From assembly GCA_025093555.1 (NCBI GenBank), contig JAIWNF010000012.1, positions 62,001-126,000 of the forward strand: a stretch of 64,000 nt of DNA, written 5' to 3'. The stretch is from Circinella umbellata. Its lineage: Eukaryota > Mucoromycota > Mucoromycetes > Mucorales > Lichtheimiaceae. Numbering within the stretch: position 1 is the stretch's first letter; every line of letters begins with the position of its first letter. The translations under genes were made by a program, and so were the position numbers. Positions 60,842 through 64,000 of this stretch are shown in pieces. Below the pieces are notes generated by a model. That model was not told the origin of the DNA. It did no database searches and saw nothing but the letters and a program-made list of their open reading frames with translations.

Positions 60842-61784
60842 GATTATTTTTTTTTTCTTTATTGATTTGTTGTTTATCAAGAATTGTTATTGTTGTTTGT
60901 TTTTTTTAAATAATAATAATAATAATAATAATTTATACACATAAATATGAATATAACACTTATCCCCCCCTTGAACACATAACACACACTATGTGTCTGT
61001 CTTTTATGGCACATATCATTCATTTGTACAAAACAAACCCACACAATCCATTTTTTTTATTATTTTGGAGGTCAATTTATTTTATTACTTCTATTTTTTT
61101 TTTTATCTAACCTAACATCCACACATACAACACGGAGTAATCACCCCTCTTCTTCTGTCTATATTTTTTTTTCTTCTTTCTTTTTCTTTTGATTAATTGG
61201 GAAAAGCTTTTCCACTCTCTTTTTTTATTGTATTTGTAGCGGATTCTCTCTTTTTCTTTTTTCTTCTCTCTCTATCTTTTTTTTTCTTTCCTTTCCATTC
61301 GATAATAAAACATTTCATTATACTTTAACAATAATAACAAATAATAAATAATTCTATAATAACAATGATAAGTGTGAATAATAATGATATCAAAATTAAT
61401 GAGTCATCATAACGCAATGGATCAGTGAAATAAAAAAGCATAATTAATAATTTACCCATTCTTTTTGTCTTTTGTTACGTAGCAACTAATCTAGTAATTT
61501 CTATGCTGCGGATAACTTTTTTAACTTTCTTCAACCTCACCCGCCAAGCTTTTTTTCATTTTAAGCTCCGACTTATTTGGAAAAAAAAAAGAACAAAAGG
61601 TGTATTTTTACACATCATATTAACCCGAAAAAAAAGTTTCGAGTTTTTTAACCTCTTTTTTTATCATTATCCCTTTTTCTTTTTGTTTTCCTTTTTTATT
61701 ACTATTACTACTACAATCCTTCTTACTTTACTTTTCCTTTTTTTTTTTAAAAAACAACAACAACAAATATAATCATATATAATT
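60842..61784. other. Intergenic region with pyrimidine-rich leader
   Basis: Spacer between the cyclin gene and ORM1. It contains an ATA triplet run (60910-60932) and, at 61140-61310 and 61670-61765, strongly pyrimidine-rich stretches leading into the ORM start. Chance frames only. Confidence 0.45.
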
Positions 61785-62736
61785 ATGTCCAGTATTCGAG
61801 AACAAAAAGCTCATCAAACCCTTGATCAAAGTTCTATGCCTAATTTTAATTCATCATGGGTTAATTATAAAGGTAATTATTAATTTCTTATTATTATTGT
61901 TATTTTCTCGATGAAAAATAAAAGATGCGAAAAAAATATATTAATATATACATATATGGATATATATATATACATAATATTATATACAGGAGCATGGTTT
62001 ACTACATTGTTTATCATTGTATTATTAAAGACACTATTCTCGGTCATTCCTTTTATTAGTTCAGAAGCAAGTTGGACTTTAACTAATTTGACATTTAACA
62101 TTGTAAGTATTATGTTTTCCCAATATTAAGGAGGTTTATAACATAATGTATACAAATGTATATGGCGTATCTATGAATAGAAACAAACCTAATACACCAA
62201 AAAAAAAAAAAAACGTGGCATGAAATTACATATTTGTACAAATCCATATGGAAATAATTATACATAATATAAAAAAAAACTGACGACTTTTCTATTTATA
62301 TTATTTTTAAAAGGGTCAATATATCATGTTTCATTGGGTACAAGGTATTCCATTTGAAAATCATCAAGGTGCCTATGATGGCTTAACTCTTTGGGAACAA
62401 ATCGATGGTGGTGTACAGTTCACAGCAACTCGAAAATTCTTTACGGCTGTACCGATCGCCTTGTAAGTTTTTGCCACGTATTTTTTTTTGCTATACAGAT
62501 AATTATTAACTCCCTTTTCCCCTCTACCCCTTCTCCCCCCACTTTTTATAACACACTTTTATACTAATATATTTTGAAATGACAGATTTTTGTTGAGTAC
62601 ACATTATACGCATTATAACCTTGTTCTGTTGGTAATCAACTTTGCCCCTGTAATGTTGGTTATTATTGCTAAATTGCCTGTCATGCACAAAGTACGAGTT
62701 TTCGGCATTAACAAGATTGATCATGTTGTTGACTAA
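61785..62736 (+). CDS. ORM1: ORM1/ORMDL family regulator of serine palmitoyltransferase
   Basis: Four exons splice to about 165 residues. The N-terminus is [20 protein letters not shown], containing Ser residues like those phosphorylated in yeast Orm proteins (inference). The ORMDL core is unmistakable: [60 protein letters not shown], then [20 protein letters not shown] and [13 protein letters not shown]. It is a four-pass ER membrane protein that inhibits serine palmitoyltransferase and so controls sphingolipid synthesis. Confidence 0.95.
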
Positions 62737-63339
62737 ATGGAAAAAAGAGATGAATGGGTACCAAAAAAAAGAAAGGTGATTAGCAAAAGAGAGGGAGTGA
62801 AAAGAAACCGAAAAGACTATGTTGATTTTAACTTTCATCCTCAAACACACTATTATTATACAACATTCTATCCACAGTTTATCATTCTACCTTCCCGTTC
62901 TATCCCTTTACCTTTTACTTGATTACTATATACATTATTTTTCTCTCGCTTCCTCTCTTTTTATTCTCTATCTTTTTTTTTTTGTTCCATACAATTTCAA
63001 CAACAACTATCAACAAATCAACATGATACACATATCTCTTCAGCAACACAACTACATATTATTACAACACGCATTCCACAGATTTGATCTAAAGCAACAA
63101 CAATCACATAACACTCAAAAAAATATCAAACCTCTCATTTTTCGCTTTTTAAACAAAAATAAAAGCGCTGGTAAATCACATTCACACAATCACACATTAA
63201 CATTACAACCCTTTTGACGTGATCAAATCCCTTTTTTTTTTATCATCTTTCTTTTTTTAATAACCATCACACACAAACACATTTCAATCTACCAAACGAC
63301 TGACAACTCTCAATTCTTCTTTTCCTATTTTGTTCTGTC

Positions 63340-63383
<44 letters not shown>

Positions 63384-63705
63384 TTCCCTCCTCTCTCTTT
63401 TCTTATTTCTTTTTTACGTTCTTCACACTTCGTCTTCTTCGTCAAACGTTTTTTTTTTCTTTTATGTGTAAATAAATTTTGTAATATCCCCCACAATTTT
63501 TAAAATTGGGTTGTTTTGCTATGCAACAATAATAGGCTGAGTTGTCATGGCAACAGGAACGTTTTATTTTTATTTTCAGTTGTTTTCTTTTTTTGACAGT
63601 GAATAATGTTGTCACCGGAGAGGAAAAATTAACCGCACTTCTGTTTCAAAAATCTTTTTTTTTTTTTTTTTTTTGTTTTCAAACTATTAAAAAACACGCA
63701 AAAAG
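62737..63705. other. Intergenic region upstream of DPH5
   Basis: It contains a (CT)n microsatellite at about 63344-63382 within a broader pyrimidine-rich tract, and a 14-bp near-palindrome at 63541-63554. A frame at 63023-63217 starting MIHISLQQHNYILL is open but low complexity; I do not call it a gene. Confidence 0.45.
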
Positions 63706-64000
63706 ATGTTGTACATTATTGGATTGGGATTATCCGATGAAACAGATATTACTGTCAAAGGATTGAAAGCTGTTAAGTCAAGTGAACGTATTTATCTTGA
63801 AGCTTATACTTCTATTTTAACTGTTGGAAAAGAAAAACTTGTAAAGTATTAATATTAATCGCTTTTTTTTCTAAAACCCATTTCATGGTAAAAAAAAAAA
63901 AAGGTCGAAGAATTCTTTAATAATAATTCATTTTTCGATATTATAGGAAGAATTTTATGGAAAAGAAATCATTATTGCCGATCGAGAAATGGTAGAATCA
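63706..64000 (+). CDS. DPH5: Diphthine methyl ester synthase Dph5, 5' part
   Basis: Two exons are visible in the window: 63706-63840 and 63947 onward, running off the edge. The N-terminus [20 protein letters not shown] is the invariant start of Dph5, followed by [17 protein letters not shown] and, after the intron, [18 protein letters not shown]. It transfers methyl groups from SAM to the modified His of elongation factor 2 during diphthamide synthesis. The protein is truncated only by the window. A pyrimidine-rich leader and a possible X-box precede it. Confidence 0.95.

Noticed and set aside
63023..63217. Short plus-strand frame starting MIHISLQQHNYILL
   Set aside because: Gln/His-rich low complexity between ORM1 and DPH5, probably part of a 3' or 5' untranslated region.
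1..64000. CRISPR arrays, rRNA or tRNA genes and intact transposons
   Set aside because: None could be recognised by eye. The regularly spaced repeats at 49.8-51.0 kb are exon-intron units, not a CRISPR array, since the repeats are far longer and the spacers are conserved.

Overview
The window is nuclear DNA of a filamentous fungus, most likely an early-diverging Mucoromycota (Mucorales-type) species. The evidence is AT-rich intergenic DNA with long homopolymers, dense genes on both strands, many short (about 50-150 nt) GT..AG introns, and Asn/Gln/Ser-rich low-complexity proteins. There is no operon structure, and I saw no tRNA, rRNA or CRISPR.

Region 1-22 kb holds a SAM methyltransferase, a small unknown protein, a 783-residue GATA-finger protein, the divergent ribosome-assembly pair DBP3/NIP7, an RRG7-like mitochondrial protein, a uridine-phosphorylase-family enzyme, a ketopantoate reductase, a doubtful small gene, a secreted orphan and a small protein with a possible chromo-shadow-like end. 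Region 22-45 kb holds an alpha/beta hydrolase fused to a dual-specificity phosphatase (the hydrolase lacks its nucleophile), the meiotic recombination factor HOP2, a PAP2 lipid phosphatase, a mitochondrial-type adenylate kinase, two low-complexity proteins (one with an AT-hook), cytosolic isoleucyl-tRNA synthetase, GPATCH11 and AMP deaminase. Region 52-64 kb is conserved again: NDUFA9-type complex I subunit, an acidic unknown, an A20/AN1 zinc-finger protein, a PCL/Pho80-type cyclin, ORM1/ORMDL and the start of DPH5.

The exceptional part is 45-52 kb. Two minus-strand loci (45084-47109 and 51006-51524) are built from alternating linker and C2H2-like finger exons. Between them lies a plus-strand tandem array (49773-50979) of six nearly identical units, each a 47-48 codon exon plus an intron of about 70 nt. 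Both kinds of module use phase-1 introns throughout, so each exon can be duplicated or skipped without shifting the frame. Several modules carry a stop or a frameshift, so the loci look young, repetitive and partly decayed. Direct repeats and a degenerate pyrimidine-rich minisatellite lie in the same interval. This is the part most likely to be undescribed.

Genes were joined by hand from reading frame and splice signals. Exon boundaries given explicitly were checked for phase. For the long multi-exon genes on the minus strand I give outer limits only.
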